DNA of 64,000 nt, taken from positions 1 through 64,000 of the forward strand of contig NZ_CP007140.1 in NCBI RefSeq assembly GCF_000816105.1. Direction: 5' to 3'. The notes below the pieces were generated by a model. That model was not told the origin of the DNA and made no database searches. It worked only from the letters and a program-made list of their open reading frames with translations. This DNA is from Thermococcus guaymasensis DSM 11113. GTDB taxonomy: Archaea > Methanobacteriota_B > Thermococci > Thermococcales > Thermococcaceae. The position numbers were made by a program, and so were the translations under genes. Shown in pieces: positions 9,033-18,133 of this stretch (position 1 is the stretch's first letter; every line of letters begins with the position of its first letter).

Positions 9033-10223
9033 TCAGTAAAGGATCACTTCAACTTCTTCCCCCTCCAGATATCCCTCACTGTTCTCCGGAATCGCCACGT
9101 ACCCGTTGCTCTGCACCAGCGAGCTTATGAGCCCGCTACCCCGCTTTTTAATCGGTTTTGCCCTCCCGTTCTCGTACCAGACCTTCACGAACTCATATCT
9201 TCCGAGCTGGCTGGACACCCTGTCAGTGAGCGTAGCCCTGACGCGAACCTCATAGTTCCTGGCACCGACGAGCTTCGCCAAGGCGTGTTTGACGTACAGG
9301 TGGAACTGGGCAAAAACTGCAGCAGGATAGCCGCTCATTACGAAGACCCCCTCACCGTAGCCTATGGGACGCCCGGGCTTTATCGTCGTGCCGTGGAAGA
9401 GCAAACTGACGAAGCGGTGGGCAAAGTCCCTGTCGCCGAAGGCTGAACCCCCTGTAACGAGAACCAGGTCGCTCTCGGTCTTTGCCCGATCTACGACTTC
9501 TTTTATCACGTCCTCGTCATCGGGAAGAACTCCATAGAAGATCGGCTCACCAAAGTAGCGCTCAACGAGGCCCTTAAGCATGACCGAGTTGCTCTCAAGG
9601 ATTTTACCAGCTTTTAGAGCTTCCTCGTCAAACTCCTCTATCAGCTCGTCTCCGGTGATTATTATCCCAACCCTGGGCTTCCGCTTTACCCTGACCGTTT
9701 TGAAGCCAACGCTCTTCAGCAGGGCCAAATCCTGAGGCCTTAGCACCTGACCCTTCTTGAGGATTACCTCTCCCTTCTTTACATCCTCGCCGGCAAAGGC
9801 CACGTTCTGCCCCGGAGCGACTGGGCGGAGCACCCTTATCAAATCCCCCTCCCTCTCAGCCATTTCCTGCATTAGAACCGCGTTCGCCCCCTCGGGAAGC
9901 TTAGCCCCAGTCATAAGCTTTACTGCCGTTCCCGGTTCAACCGTTGCATCGCTGACATCACCCGCGGTTATTTCGTCGATGACTCTCAGTTCGACCGGAC
10001 TGTACTCCCTTGCGGGGAAGGTGTCCTCAGCCCTTAACGCGTACCCATCCACCGCCGAACGACCGAAGGGAGGGCTGTCTATGGGAGAAACAACGTCCTC
10101 TGCAAGGACCCTGCCGAGGGCCTCATCGAGAGGAACTTCTTCCACGTCTGGTATTTCGCTCAGATCGTTGAGCAAGAGCTCTAAAGCTTCCCTGTACGGA
10201 GTAAGCCTTTTGAACTCCCTCAT
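9033..10223 (-). CDS. moeA: Molybdopterin molybdenumtransferase MoeA (tungsten/molybdenum insertion)
   Basis: About 396 residues. Domains in order: MoeA N-terminal and linker region with PPFGRSAVDGYALR (residues ~50-65), the MoCF-binding domain with GIIITGDEL and LVTGGSAFGDRDF, the TTIKPGRPIGYG stretch, and a C-terminal beta-barrel ending EGEEVEVILY. It inserts the metal into molybdopterin; in these organisms tungsten is the usual metal, which fits wtpABC next door. The ATG at 10223 follows GGGAGTGAG; a GTG at 10232 overlapping the moaB stop is the alternative. Operon with moaB. Confidence 0.93.
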   Translation of the reverse strand: MREFKRLTPYREALELLLNDLSEIPDVEEVPLDEALGRVLAEDVVSPIDSPPFGRSAVDGYALRAEDTFPAREYSPVELRVIDEITAGDVSDATVEPGTAVKLMTGAKLPEGANAVLMQEMAEREGDLIRVLRPVAPGQNVAFAGEDVKKGEVILKKGQVLRPQDLALLKSVGFKTVRVKRKPRVGIIITGDELIEEFDEEALKAGKILESNSVMLKGLVERYFGEPIFYGVLPDDEDVIKEVVDRAKTESDLVLVTGGSAFGDRDFAHRFVSLLFHGTTIKPGRPIGYGEGVFVMSGYPAAVFAQFHLYVKHALAKLVGARNYEVRVRATLTDRVSSQLGRYEFVKVWYENGRAKPIKKRGSGLISSLVQSNGYVAIPENSEGYLEGEEVEVILY

Positions 10224-10228
10224 AGCAC

Positions 10229-10744
10229 TCACTCCCTCCCGTGCTTGAGAACGTGACCTGCCTCCTTCAGGATGATTCCGATTCCAGTTTTGGCCGCACC
10301 GAGGCTGCCCGGTAGGCAGAAAACTGCCATGGCCCTTCCAGCACTCCTGATTATTCCTGCAGTCGCCCTCGTCATCACCGCGGCCGTCCCTATCTCCTCG
10401 TAACTCATCAGCCGGAAGATCTCGCCGAAACCCGTGAGCTCCTTATCGAAGAGGGGTCTGACGCTTTCGATGGTGATGTCCCTGCTAGTTATCCCCGTTC
10501 CTCCGGAGGTAACGACAACATCGGCACCCGCTTCAAAGGCATCTACAACAGCACCGATTATGGCCATCTTTTCGTCGGGGACTACCTTGTAAAGCACGCA
10601 CTCGTGACCGTTTCTCTGGAGCTCTTCAACAAGGAACTTGCCGCTCTGGTCTTCTTTTTCTCCCCGGCTTGCAGTGTCACTGACGGTTATGACTGCAAAA
10701 TTAAACTTCTTAGGGGCGCTTTTCTTGTGTTCTTCAACACCCAT
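10229..10744 (-). CDS. moaB: Molybdopterin adenylyltransferase MoaB
   Basis: 171 residues, a single MoCF domain: FAVITVSDTASRGEKEDQSG near the start, DVVVTSGGTGITSRDIT near 80, and a late FCLPGSLGAAKTG. Archaeal and bacterial MoaB/MogA adenylylate molybdopterin before metal insertion by MoeA. The stop overlaps the moeA start region (GTGA), so the pair is coupled. GGTGAT precedes the ATG. Confidence 0.92.
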   Translation of the reverse strand: MGVEEHKKSAPKKFNFAVITVSDTASRGEKEDQSGKFLVEELQRNGHECVLYKVVPDEKMAIIGAVVDAFEAGADVVVTSGGTGITSRDITIESVRPLFDKELTGFGEIFRLMSYEEIGTAAVMTRATAGIIRSAGRAMAVFCLPGSLGAAKTGIGIILKEAGHVLKHGRE

Positions 10745-10869
10745 AATATCACCGCATAGGGTGAGAATCTCCAGTTAATAACGTTTGCCTTGTTAAAAGC
10801 TGATGTTTAACAGAAAGTCCGTGTAGAACGGTGAGGTTTTTAACCAATCAGCTGAAAACGGGACTGGTG

Positions 10870-11088
10870 ATGCCCATGTTCATGGCCGAGTTCAAGCTCC
10901 GTTTCGGAGACAGGAAGTGGTACGTGAGGAGGATTGTTGAGGCTTCATCGCTTGAAGAGGCCGAGGAGAAGGCCAAGCGCTACGCCGAACTCATGAACAG
11001 GGGAGAAGTAAAGTGGGAGCTGAGCTACGTGATAGAGGCCGAGAGGCCCCTCATAGTCGGCGACGAGGAGCTCAAAAAGCTGAGCTGA
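10870..11088 (+). CDS. Small conserved-looking protein of unknown function
   Basis: 72 residues from ATG 10870, which follows GGTG directly; the ATGs at 10876 or 10882 are also possible. Two predicted strands (FKLRFGDRKWYVRRIVEA and WELSYVIEAERP) flank a helix (SLEEAEEKAKRYAELMNRG), a compact alpha/beta fold. GTTTTTAAC at 10833-10841 is a likely TATA element, so an upstream in-frame start at 10831 is unlikely. No family recognised. The 3' end overlaps the convergent asparaginase gene by 17 bases. Confidence 0.55.
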   Translation: MPMFMAEFKLRFGDRKWYVRRIVEASSLEEAEEKAKRYAELMNRGEVKWELSYVIEAERPLIVGDEELKKLS

Positions 11089-12058
11089 GTTCTCCTGCCA
11101 GGTTTCTTTCCATTATTCCTCCCACTTCTTCAACGTCCTTTGTGTGGCCGAGGGCGTACATCAGCTTTACGAGTGTCGCTTCCTTCGTCATGTCTCCGGC
11201 GGGAATAACGCCGGCCTCAAGGGCCCTCCTGCCAACTTCGTAGCGCGTCAAATCAACGCCACCATAGAGGGCCTGCGTCGTCATCACGACAGGCTTTTCA
11301 CGGGCGACCATTGAGACGGCCTCAAGGAGGTTCCTTCCGCGGTAGGGGATTCCTCCAGCACCATAGCCCTCAAGGACTACACCGTGAGCCCTCTCCGCAA
11401 CGGCGAGGAAGACTTCTGGAGAAAGGCCCGGCGTTAAGCGTATGTGGACGACGTTGGGGTCTATCCTCGGGTCGAAGGAGGGCTCTCCGGCGGGGAGCTC
11501 TGGCCTGTGCCTTATTACGACCTCCTCGCCCTTGATATAGGCAATGTCCGGGTAGTTTATGCTCTGGAAGGCGTTGAGGCCGAGGGAGTGCACCTTTGAA
11601 ACGCGCGTGCCCAGCATTATTTTGTCCATAAAGGCGACGTATATCCCCGGGAAGCCCTTCATCGCGAAGGTCAGGGCCGTTCTCAGGTTCCTCGGCGCGT
11701 CGCTGTTGGGCTCCGTTATGGGAAGCATCGAACCGGTCAGAACTACCGGAACAGGGACGTGCCTCAGCATAAAGCTCAAGGCCGAGGATGTGTATGCGAG
11801 CGTGTCTGTCCCGTGGGTTATGACGATGCCGTCGTACTCGTGCAGGCTCTCAAAAACAGCTTTTCCAATCGTTATCCAGTCCTCTGGCTGGATGAGCGTG
11901 CTGTCGATGTTTAGAACGTCCCGCGTTTCGATTTTAACCCCATCCCCTCTTATTCCAGCGATTTCAAGGATTTCATCGACGCTCAGCGTGGCTTTGTAAC
12001 CTCTCTCGGTCTTCGCGCTCGCTATCGTCCCGCCGGTGCCGATTATTAGAATCCTCAC
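11072..12058 (-). CDS. Type I L-asparaginase
   Basis: About 328 residues. It hydrolyses L-asparagine to aspartate and ammonia. The first catalytic threonine is in IIGTGGTIAS at the start, the second in the ITHGTDTLAYT block near residue 85, with the partner Lys/Asp region further on; VLTGSMLPI, SDAPRNL and VVLEGYGAGGIP are family blocks. The protein should start at the GTG at 12058 (VRILIIGTGG) behind GGTGGTGGG; a start at 12085 would add an unlikely nine residues. Confidence 0.92.
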   Translation of the reverse strand: MRILIIGTGGTIASAKTERGYKATLSVDEILEIAGIRGDGVKIETRDVLNIDSTLIQPEDWITIGKAVFESLHEYDGIVITHGTDTLAYTSSALSFMLRHVPVPVVLTGSMLPITEPNSDAPRNLRTALTFAMKGFPGIYVAFMDKIMLGTRVSKVHSLGLNAFQSINYPDIAYIKGEEVVIRHRPELPAGEPSFDPRIDPNVVHIRLTPGLSPEVFLAVAERAHGVVLEGYGAGGIPYRGRNLLEAVSMVAREKPVVMTTQALYGGVDLTRYEVGRRALEAGVIPAGDMTKEATLVKLMYALGHTKDVEEVGGIMERNLAGELSSAF

Positions 12059-12144
12059 TCCCACCACCGGAGGGAATACGCCCAAAGCTTTTTAGTCTTT
12101 TTGACAAAAAACAAGGAAAAAACGGAAAGATTTTTGGATGTTTG

Positions 12145-13341
12145 TCACTCACTGTTCCTGATTAAAAACATCATGACAAAGGCCAGGAGGTTCATGAAAG
12201 CCGCGTAGAGGAAGGAGTAAGTTAGGGAGTAGTTCTGCCAGAGCCAGCCCGCTATCATCGATGCCGGGAAGACAAAGATCCCAAAGACGGTGTGGTATGC
12301 CCCTATCACCGTGCCCTTTTCAAAGTCCTTCGCCAGGTCTGCCATGTAGGCCCTTGGAACGGTGTCTTCGATGGCCGTGTAGATACCGTAGAGAACGAAC
12401 GCAAGGATGAGCGTTCCGAGTCCCTGGGCGTAGGCGAACGCCAGCGATGCGAGGGCGGAGATAAAGAAGCCCGCTGTTATCAGCGTTTTCTTGCCCACCC
12501 TGTCCGAGTAAACCCCTATCGGGTAAGCTGCAAGGGCGTACATGAGGTTAAAGAGCGCGTAGAAGGCCATCTCCCCCTTGAGGGAATAACCCAGCTCTCC
12601 AGCCTTCCAGAGGGTAAAGGCGTAGCTGTACCTGCCGAGGGCACCGACTGCTATTACCAGGAGAAACAGGCGCAGGCTCCGGCTTTTCAGGGCTGAGACA
12701 CCGGTTATCTTCTTCCGAACTTCCCTCCCCCGATCCTTAACGAGGAAGACAATTATGAGGAGGGACAGCAGGCCGGGAACCGCCGCGGAGAGGAAGAGGT
12801 AGCGGTAGGCCCTCCCGATTTCAATCCCTCGCATCAGGTGAAGCAGTCCTATGCCGACCAGAGGCCCCGCAACCGCCCCGAGGGTGTCCATCATCCTGTG
12901 GAAGCCGAACGACTTCCCGGTCTTCCCCTTTTCGGAGGACTCCGCTATGAGGGCGTCCCTCGGGGCCGTCCTGATGCCCTTTCCAACGCGGTCGAGAACC
13001 CTTAGACTCAGGAAGTCCCACCAGTGCCTTGTAAACGCGAGGGCACCCTTTGCAAGGGTCGAGAGGGCGTAGCCAGCGAATATGAAGGCCTTCCTCTTTT
13101 TAAACCGGTCGCTGAAGTAGCCAAAGGCCACCTTGAAGAGCGAACTGAGGCTCTCTATGGCACCCATCAGGGTCCCGCTCAGGAGCTCACCGGTTCCCAG
13201 GACGTCCGTGAGGTACTTCGGGATCACGGGGTTTATCATCTCGCTGCTCATGTCGTTGAGGAAGCTGACCAGGCCGAGGACGAAGACGTTCCAGCTTATT
13301 CCGAAGACTTTCTTTTCGGTTTTTGATCCATCTTCGGCCAT
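12145..13341 (-). CDS. Major facilitator superfamily transporter, PadR-associated
   Basis: 398 residues from ATG 13341, twelve hydrophobic segments. MFS signatures are the loop GYFSDRFKKRKAFIFAGY after helix 2 and its repeat GVYSDRVGKKTLITAGF in the second half; DRVGKGIRTAPRDALIAESS between helices 4 and 5 is typical of a subgroup of archaeal and bacterial drug or metabolite exporters. The start is one base beyond the stop of the padR gene, so a single message is expected. Substrate unknown; PadR control suggests export of a toxic small molecule. Confidence 0.85.
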   Translation of the reverse strand: MAEDGSKTEKKVFGISWNVFVLGLVSFLNDMSSEMINPVIPKYLTDVLGTGELLSGTLMGAIESLSSLFKVAFGYFSDRFKKRKAFIFAGYALSTLAKGALAFTRHWWDFLSLRVLDRVGKGIRTAPRDALIAESSEKGKTGKSFGFHRMMDTLGAVAGPLVGIGLLHLMRGIEIGRAYRYLFLSAAVPGLLSLLIIVFLVKDRGREVRKKITGVSALKSRSLRLFLLVIAVGALGRYSYAFTLWKAGELGYSLKGEMAFYALFNLMYALAAYPIGVYSDRVGKKTLITAGFFISALASLAFAYAQGLGTLILAFVLYGIYTAIEDTVPRAYMADLAKDFEKGTVIGAYHTVFGIFVFPASMIAGWLWQNYSLTYSFLYAAFMNLLAFVMMFLIRNSE

Positions 13342-13342
13342 T

Positions 13343-13642
13343 TCAACCACCCAGGAGTTCCTTGCAAAGTTCTTCGACCTTACTCCTAGCCTCTTCAAGA
13401 AGTTTTTCACCTTTAGGAGTCGTTGTGTATACCCGCACACGTTTTCCGTTCCTGACTTCTGTCCTGCTCTTCAGAAGGCCCATTTCTTCCATTCTGTGGA
13501 GGAGGGGGTAGATCGTTCCGGGACTGACGTTGTAGCCGTGTTTTCTGAGTTCATCCATCATGAACTTCCCCGTCACACCTTCCCTGCTTGCGTGGTGGAG
13601 CACGTGAATCCCCATGAAGCCCAGGAGCACGCGCCGAATCAT
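13343..13642 (-). CDS. PadR-family winged-helix regulator
   Basis: About 99 residues. RRVLLGFMGIHVLHHASREGVTGKFMMDEL is the N-terminal helix pair, VSPGTIYPLLHRMEEMGLLKSR the recognition helix and YTTTPKGEKLLEEA the wing and first dimerisation helix, the standard PadR layout. CTTAAATAT (minus strand, about 13667-13675) predicts a start near 13645, so the ATG at 13642 fits better than the GTG at 13651. First gene of a padR-MFS operon, with an inverted repeat at its promoter. Confidence 0.83.
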   Translation of the reverse strand: MIRRVLLGFMGIHVLHHASREGVTGKFMMDELRKHGYNVSPGTIYPLLHRMEEMGLLKSRTEVRNGKRVRVYTTTPKGEKLLEEARSKVEELCKELLGG

Positions 13643-13653
13643 ATCGAACACCG

Positions 13654-13670
13654 ATATCGGAATACGATAT
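13654..13670. promoter_or_regulatory. Inverted repeat ATATCG-N5-CGATAT at the padR promoter
   Basis: The two six-base arms (13654-13659 and 13665-13670) lie between the TATA element and the start codon of padR. PadR proteins usually repress their own promoter through such short palindromes, so this is the likely operator. It abuts the TATA box, so binding would block transcription factors or RNA polymerase. Confidence 0.55.
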
Positions 13671-13710
13671 TTAAGCTTAAAAACCTAACCTCAAAACCGG
13701 AAGTTCAAAA

Positions 13711-13770
13711 GGGGCTCGGAGGGTGTTCACTTCATCACTTCTCAGAATGCTTGCTATTCGTCATCGCCCC
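13711..13770 (-). ncRNA. Box C/D guide sRNA
   Basis: On the minus strand, 5' to 3': stem GGGGC (13766-13770), box C ATGACGA (13758-13764, one base off RTGATGA), a 12-nt guide, box D' CTGA (13742-13745), a 3-nt spacer, box C' GTGATGA (13732-13738), a 12-nt guide, box D CCGA (13716-13719, one off CTGA) and closing stem GCCCC (13711-13715). TTTTTAAA about 25 bases upstream is a suitable TATA box. Such RNAs direct 2'-O-methylation with Nop5/fibrillarin/L7Ae. Spacing and terminal stem are canonical; targets are not assigned. Confidence 0.7.
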
Positions 13771-13830
13771 ATCCCACTACCCCCCAGCCTTTAAAAACCA
13801 TCCTCCCCGTAGGTTAAGGTGGGGATAAAA

Positions 13831-14880
13831 ATGAAGGCCCCAGAACTGGGCATAAAAATAGGCGTCTTCGAACACGGAAAAAGGAACTCGATAGCTGATC
13901 TGGGCATCAGGGTCGGCCACGTAACCCTCATCGAAGGCGACGACGTGAGGACTGGAGTTACCGTTCTGCTCCCACCGGTGGAGAACCCGTATAAAGAGAG
14001 GCTCTTTGCTTCGACCTTCGTCATGAACGGCTTCTCAAAGCCGATAGGCTTCGTCCAAGTTGATGAGCTCGGCTACATCGAGACGCCAATTGCTCTAACC
14101 AACACGCTGAGCGTCTACACGGTTGCGAGCGCAATGGTAAAGCATATGATTGAGCTTAACCCCGATTTAAGGAGCGTCTCTCCAGTCGTTATGGAATGCA
14201 ACGACTCCTACCTCAACAACATCAGGAAGATGGCGGTTAGGGAGGAGCACTACTTCGAGGCCGTAAAAAACGCCTCGCTGGACTTCGAGGAAGGAGCAGT
14301 TGGAGCGGGGACAGGAATGAGCGCCTTCGAGTTCAAGGGCGGAATAGGCTCCGCGTCGAGGGTCGTCGAAATAGGTGGCGAGGAGTATACGATTGCATCC
14401 CTCGTTTTAGCGAACTTCGGGAGGAGGGAGGACCTCACAATAGCAGGCGTTCCGGTCGGCCTTGAGCTGAAGGACTACCCCGGAAGGGGGCCCTCCGCGA
14501 AGGGCAGCATCTCGATGGTAGTCGCTACAGACGCCCCTCTGACGGCGAGGCAACTGAAGAGGCTCGCGAAGAGGGCAATAGTTGGTCTCGCGAGGACTGG
14601 AGGTTACGCCTATCACGGCAGCGGCGACGTCGTCTTAGCTTTCTCGACCGCTCAGACGGTTCCCTTCGACAAGGAGCCACACCCGATAAGCTTCCTGCCC
14701 GACAACGCCCTAAGCAAGCTCTTCCGGGCAACGGCGGAGGCGACGGAGGAGGCTGTAATCAACGCCCTCCTGCAGGCGAAAACCGTCGAGGGCAACGGCC
14801 ACGTGAGGTACGCTTTGCCGGTCGAGAAACTGCTCGAAATAATGGCGAGGTACGGGAGGCTTGAGGAGAGCACCCGTTGA
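13831..14880 (+). CDS. P1-family (S58, DmpA-like) aminopeptidase
   Basis: 349 residues from ATG 13831, behind GGTGGGG; a GTG at 13819 is the alternative. DmpA-type enzymes are Ntn-like hydrolases that cleave themselves before a catalytic Ser/Thr; the matching block here is GRGPSAKGSISMVVATDAP near residue 220. ADLGIRVGHVTLIEGDDVRTGVTVLLP and GAVGAGTGMSAFEFKGGIGSASR are other family blocks. A cytosolic exopeptidase is expected, for peptide use typical of these heterotrophs. Single gene; its promoter TTTAAAAA at 13791-13798 may be shared with the divergent C/D sRNA. Confidence 0.87.
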   Translation: MKAPELGIKIGVFEHGKRNSIADLGIRVGHVTLIEGDDVRTGVTVLLPPVENPYKERLFASTFVMNGFSKPIGFVQVDELGYIETPIALTNTLSVYTVASAMVKHMIELNPDLRSVSPVVMECNDSYLNNIRKMAVREEHYFEAVKNASLDFEEGAVGAGTGMSAFEFKGGIGSASRVVEIGGEEYTIASLVLANFGRREDLTIAGVPVGLELKDYPGRGPSAKGSISMVVATDAPLTARQLKRLAKRAIVGLARTGGYAYHGSGDVVLAFSTAQTVPFDKEPHPISFLPDNALSKLFRATAEATEEAVINALLQAKTVEGNGHVRYALPVEKLLEIMARYGRLEESTR

Positions 14881-14994
14881 GTTCGCGCCTTTTCTTACTT
14901 TCTTTGGTAGTTATTAGCTAGAATATTTTAGGTTGGCACCGCGAGATTCATGAAAAATAGAAACTCTTAAATATGCAGTTTTTCTTTCATACCC

Positions 14995-16617
14995 ATGGTG
15001 ACCAAAATGACTCGAATCGTGTTGACGACCGACGAAACGCTGACGAGCACGTACCACGACGTCCCCCTGCTCGACTTCCTTGGCTGCGCACCCTACGACA
15101 AGCTCCCGAAGTGGGTCTTCAGGCTCCTTGACAGTCAGCTTCCAGACGAGAACGGCGTTTTAACGCAGGCTCCCTACGGTCTCAGGAAGGTCGAGGCGGC
15201 CCTGCTGAGGGACGGCTTTAAACGGGACGAGGTTGTCGTTGCCCACCCGCGCAAGATAGAGAGGTTCATAGGAAAGGACACGACGATAGTTTCTCTCTAC
15301 GAGATGGACCCAATGGGCCTCGGCCCGGTCAGCATGATGTTCACGAACGGCGGGAAATGGACGAACTACACCAAGGTCAAGTTCCTTGAGCTCGTCGAGA
15401 GGATAAACCGCATCAGGGACGCGAAGGGACTGGACTTCAAGCTCGTCGTCGGAGGCCCGGGAGCCTGGCAGGTGGACTTCAGGAGAGAGGAAAGGGAAAA
15501 GCTCAGGATTGACCACGTCGTCATAGGCGAGGCCGACCACGTCGCTGGAGAGCTCTTCAGGGATATAGAGACGGGCAACGCGGACGAGACGATCTTCATA
15601 AAGGGCTGGCCGAGGGTCGAGCAGATTCCCACGATAGTGGCCCCATCATATAAAGGCATGGTCGAGGTCATGCGCGGCTGCGGAAGGGGCTGCCGCTTCT
15701 GCGAGCCAAACCTGAGGGTGGCCCGCTACATACCCCTTGAAAAAATCGAGGAGGAGATAAGGCTCAACGTAAGGGCTGGAATAGACCACGCATGGTTGCA
15801 CAGCGAGGACATCTTCCTCTACAAGGTCGAGGACAAGAAGAACTTCTATCCCAATGCAGAGGCAGTAATAGAGCTCTTCGAGATGGCCAGGAGATACACA
15901 AAGAACGTCAATCCGACCCACGGCGCGGTGGCTGGAGCACTGGCAAACCCGGGGATGATAGAACGCATATCAGAAATAGTCGAGGCCGGCCCGGACCACT
16001 GGATTGGCATACAGGTGGGCTTCGAGACGGCATCACCGGGGCTCATCGGGAAGTACATGAACAACAAGATGAAGCCCTTCTCGCCGGAGGAGTGGCCGTG
16101 GGTTCTGCTCAACGGAACCTACGTCCTCAACAAGAACTACTGGTTCCCGGCCTACACGACGATACTCGGACTCCCGGGGGACACCGATGAGGACGAGATA
16201 ATGACCGCACGACTGATAATCACGATGGAGAAGGAGCTTGAGGAAAAGCTCGGCAACAGGGCGCACTTCACGGTGACGCCCTTAGCCTTCATCCCGATGG
16301 GACTCCTCAAGGATCAGGAGTTCTACCGCATAGACGAGATGATAACGTACGGCCAGTTCCTGCACCTCTACCACGCCTGGAGACACCTCCATAAGGAGGT
16401 GATCAGGGGCCTGCCCACGGTCATGAAGAGCAACCCGTTCCTTATTCCGTTCTACCCGCTGGCAAGGCTCGGGGCGCGCCTGGTCGTCAGGCACCTGAGA
16501 AAGTGGGGAATCGAGCGCGGGTTCGACCCCGATAAGAGGCTCGAGCCCTTAGATCTAAGAATCGAGGTGGAGGAGCACAGGTGGTACCCGACCCCATCCC
16601 TGGTCGAGGCGTATTAG
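14995..16617 (+). CDS. B12-binding-type radical SAM protein
   Basis: 540 residues. The N-terminal ~190 residues look like a cobalamin-binding-type alpha/beta domain (KLVVGGPGAWQ). The [4Fe-4S]/SAM motif is RGCGRGCRFCEP (C-x3-C-x2-C) near residue 230, followed by a TIM barrel with GIQVGFETASPGLIGKYMN and LGLPGDTDEDE. Reaction unknown. CTTAAATAT at 14966-14974 is the promoter. The ATG at 15007 has GGTGA in front and may be the true start. It lies alone but 70 bases ahead of two more radical SAM genes. Confidence 0.82.
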   Translation: MVTKMTRIVLTTDETLTSTYHDVPLLDFLGCAPYDKLPKWVFRLLDSQLPDENGVLTQAPYGLRKVEAALLRDGFKRDEVVVAHPRKIERFIGKDTTIVSLYEMDPMGLGPVSMMFTNGGKWTNYTKVKFLELVERINRIRDAKGLDFKLVVGGPGAWQVDFRREEREKLRIDHVVIGEADHVAGELFRDIETGNADETIFIKGWPRVEQIPTIVAPSYKGMVEVMRGCGRGCRFCEPNLRVARYIPLEKIEEEIRLNVRAGIDHAWLHSEDIFLYKVEDKKNFYPNAEAVIELFEMARRYTKNVNPTHGAVAGALANPGMIERISEIVEAGPDHWIGIQVGFETASPGLIGKYMNNKMKPFSPEEWPWVLLNGTYVLNKNYWFPAYTTILGLPGDTDEDEIMTARLIITMEKELEEKLGNRAHFTVTPLAFIPMGLLKDQEFYRIDEMITYGQFLHLYHAWRHLHKEVIRGLPTVMKSNPFLIPFYPLARLGARLVVRHLRKWGIERGFDPDKRLEPLDLRIEVEEHRWYPTPSLVEAY

Positions 16618-16690
16618 GAAAAGCCGGAAAAGTTTATATCCGAAGTGTCTGATACATCTAACGTAACGGTTTGAAAATGGGGTGGAGAAC

Positions 16691-18133
16691 ATGAGTAAGA
16701 ACCTGGACGAGGGTGAAATAATAGAGTACCTCCATAAAGTGATGGACAACAGGTTTGCGAGCTTCATCCTCAAGGAGATGACGGAGGTCAAAAAGCTTGA
16801 GAAATCCCTCGGCGTTTACGCGGGGGTTGTGAAACCAAAGGGCGTCAAGGAAAGGCTTCACGCAAAAATCGTTGGAGAAGCCCTTGAGAAGGGCGCCGAG
16901 AAATTTGGAGTTAACCCCGAGGCGATTAAAAGCCACCTCAAGGATCCGTACATGAGGAAGGGCTTCGCAGTGGTACTCAGGAGCATAGCCGAATACGGGA
17001 TAACGAAGCCCCAGAGGTTGGTCGCGCCTTTTATGGTCGTCTGGGACTTCACGAAACAGTGCAACCTCAGGTGCAAGCACTGCTACGCCAACGCCACCCC
17101 TTATCCCGCTCCGGACGAGCTGACCCTTGAGGAAAAGCTCAACGTCGTTGACCAGCTTGACGAAGCCGGTGTCGCGGCTATATCGTTCTCAGGCGGGGAA
17201 CCCCTGATAAACAAGGACTTCTGGAAGGTTGCCGAATACGCCGGCTCGAAGGGCTTCTACCTCTCCGTTGCAACGAACGGGACGCTGATTTCCGAGAACG
17301 TTGCGAAGAGGCTGAAGGAGGTCGGGGTAAGGTACGTTGAGATAAGCCTCGACGGGCCGACCCCAGAAATCCACGACGAGTTCAGGGGGGTCAAGGGTGC
17401 CTTTAACGCCACTATCAGGGGAATAAAGAACGCCAAAGCCGCGGGGCTCAGCGTCGGCATAGCAACGACGGCAACTCATGAGAACATCGACTACATTCCG
17501 GACATACTGGAGCTCGCGAGGGAGCTGAAGGTTGACAGGTTCATAGTCTTCAACTTCATACCAACCGGAAGGGGGAAGGAGATAATCAACGAGGACCTCA
17601 CCCCGGAGGAGAGGGAAGAGCTCATGAACTACCTCTACAAAGAATGGAAGAAGGGGGACATCCAGATATTCTCCACCTGCCCTGCTTACTCGAGGATTTC
17701 CATAACCGCGATGGAGCAAGGAGAGGGCGACAGGGTCTCGCCGACCCATTTTGCCGAGATTGAGATACCTGTGGGGTTCGGTGGCGCGGCGAAGGCACTG
17801 ACCGAGTTCATAGGCGGCTGCGGAGCTGGGAGGATTTACTGCTCAATCGAGCACAACGGAGACATTCAGCCCTGCGTATTTATGCCCATTAAAGTCGGCA
17901 ACGTCATAAAGGACGGCTTCGTGAACGTTTGGAAGAACAGCGAGGTCTTCAACAGGCTGAGGGACAGGGATGCACCCGATTACGCCTGCAGGGACTGCCC
18001 CTTCAGGTACGTGTGCGGCGGCTGTCGCGCGAGGGCCTACGCGTACTACGGAGACGTCCTCGCCCCGGATCCGGGATGCATACTGATGAAGGAGGAGTGG
18101 GAGAAGCTCGTCAAGAAGGTGAACACACAATGA
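16691..18133 (+). CDS. Radical SAM protein with SPASM-type C-terminal cluster domain
   Basis: 480 residues. A helical N-terminal part (1-115) precedes the radical SAM core: CNLRCKHCYAN (C-x3-C-x2-C) near 122, SGGEPL, then ISLDGPTPEIHDEFRGVKGAF. The C-terminus has the Cys series ...GGCGAGRIYCSIEHNGDIQPC...CRDCPFRYVCGGCRARA...GC of SPASM proteins, which hold extra Fe-S clusters and modify peptides, proteins or cofactors. GTTTATATCC near 16631 is the promoter; GGTGG precedes ATG 16691. Its stop overlaps the next radical SAM start (ATGA). Substrate unknown; no small peptide substrate gene seen beside it. Confidence 0.85.
   Translation: MSKNLDEGEIIEYLHKVMDNRFASFILKEMTEVKKLEKSLGVYAGVVKPKGVKERLHAKIVGEALEKGAEKFGVNPEAIKSHLKDPYMRKGFAVVLRSIAEYGITKPQRLVAPFMVVWDFTKQCNLRCKHCYANATPYPAPDELTLEEKLNVVDQLDEAGVAAISFSGGEPLINKDFWKVAEYAGSKGFYLSVATNGTLISENVAKRLKEVGVRYVEISLDGPTPEIHDEFRGVKGAFNATIRGIKNAKAAGLSVGIATTATHENIDYIPDILELARELKVDRFIVFNFIPTGRGKEIINEDLTPEEREELMNYLYKEWKKGDIQIFSTCPAYSRISITAMEQGEGDRVSPTHFAEIEIPVGFGGAAKALTEFIGGCGAGRIYCSIEHNGDIQPCVFMPIKVGNVIKDGFVNVWKNSEVFNRLRDRDAPDYACRDCPFRYVCGGCRARAYAYYGDVLAPDPGCILMKEEWEKLVKKVNTQ

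Noticed and set aside
10790-10860. CTGATG...GTGAGG...GCTGA resembling a C/D sRNA
   Set aside because: Boxes C, D' and C' each deviate by two or more bases and there is no closing stem.
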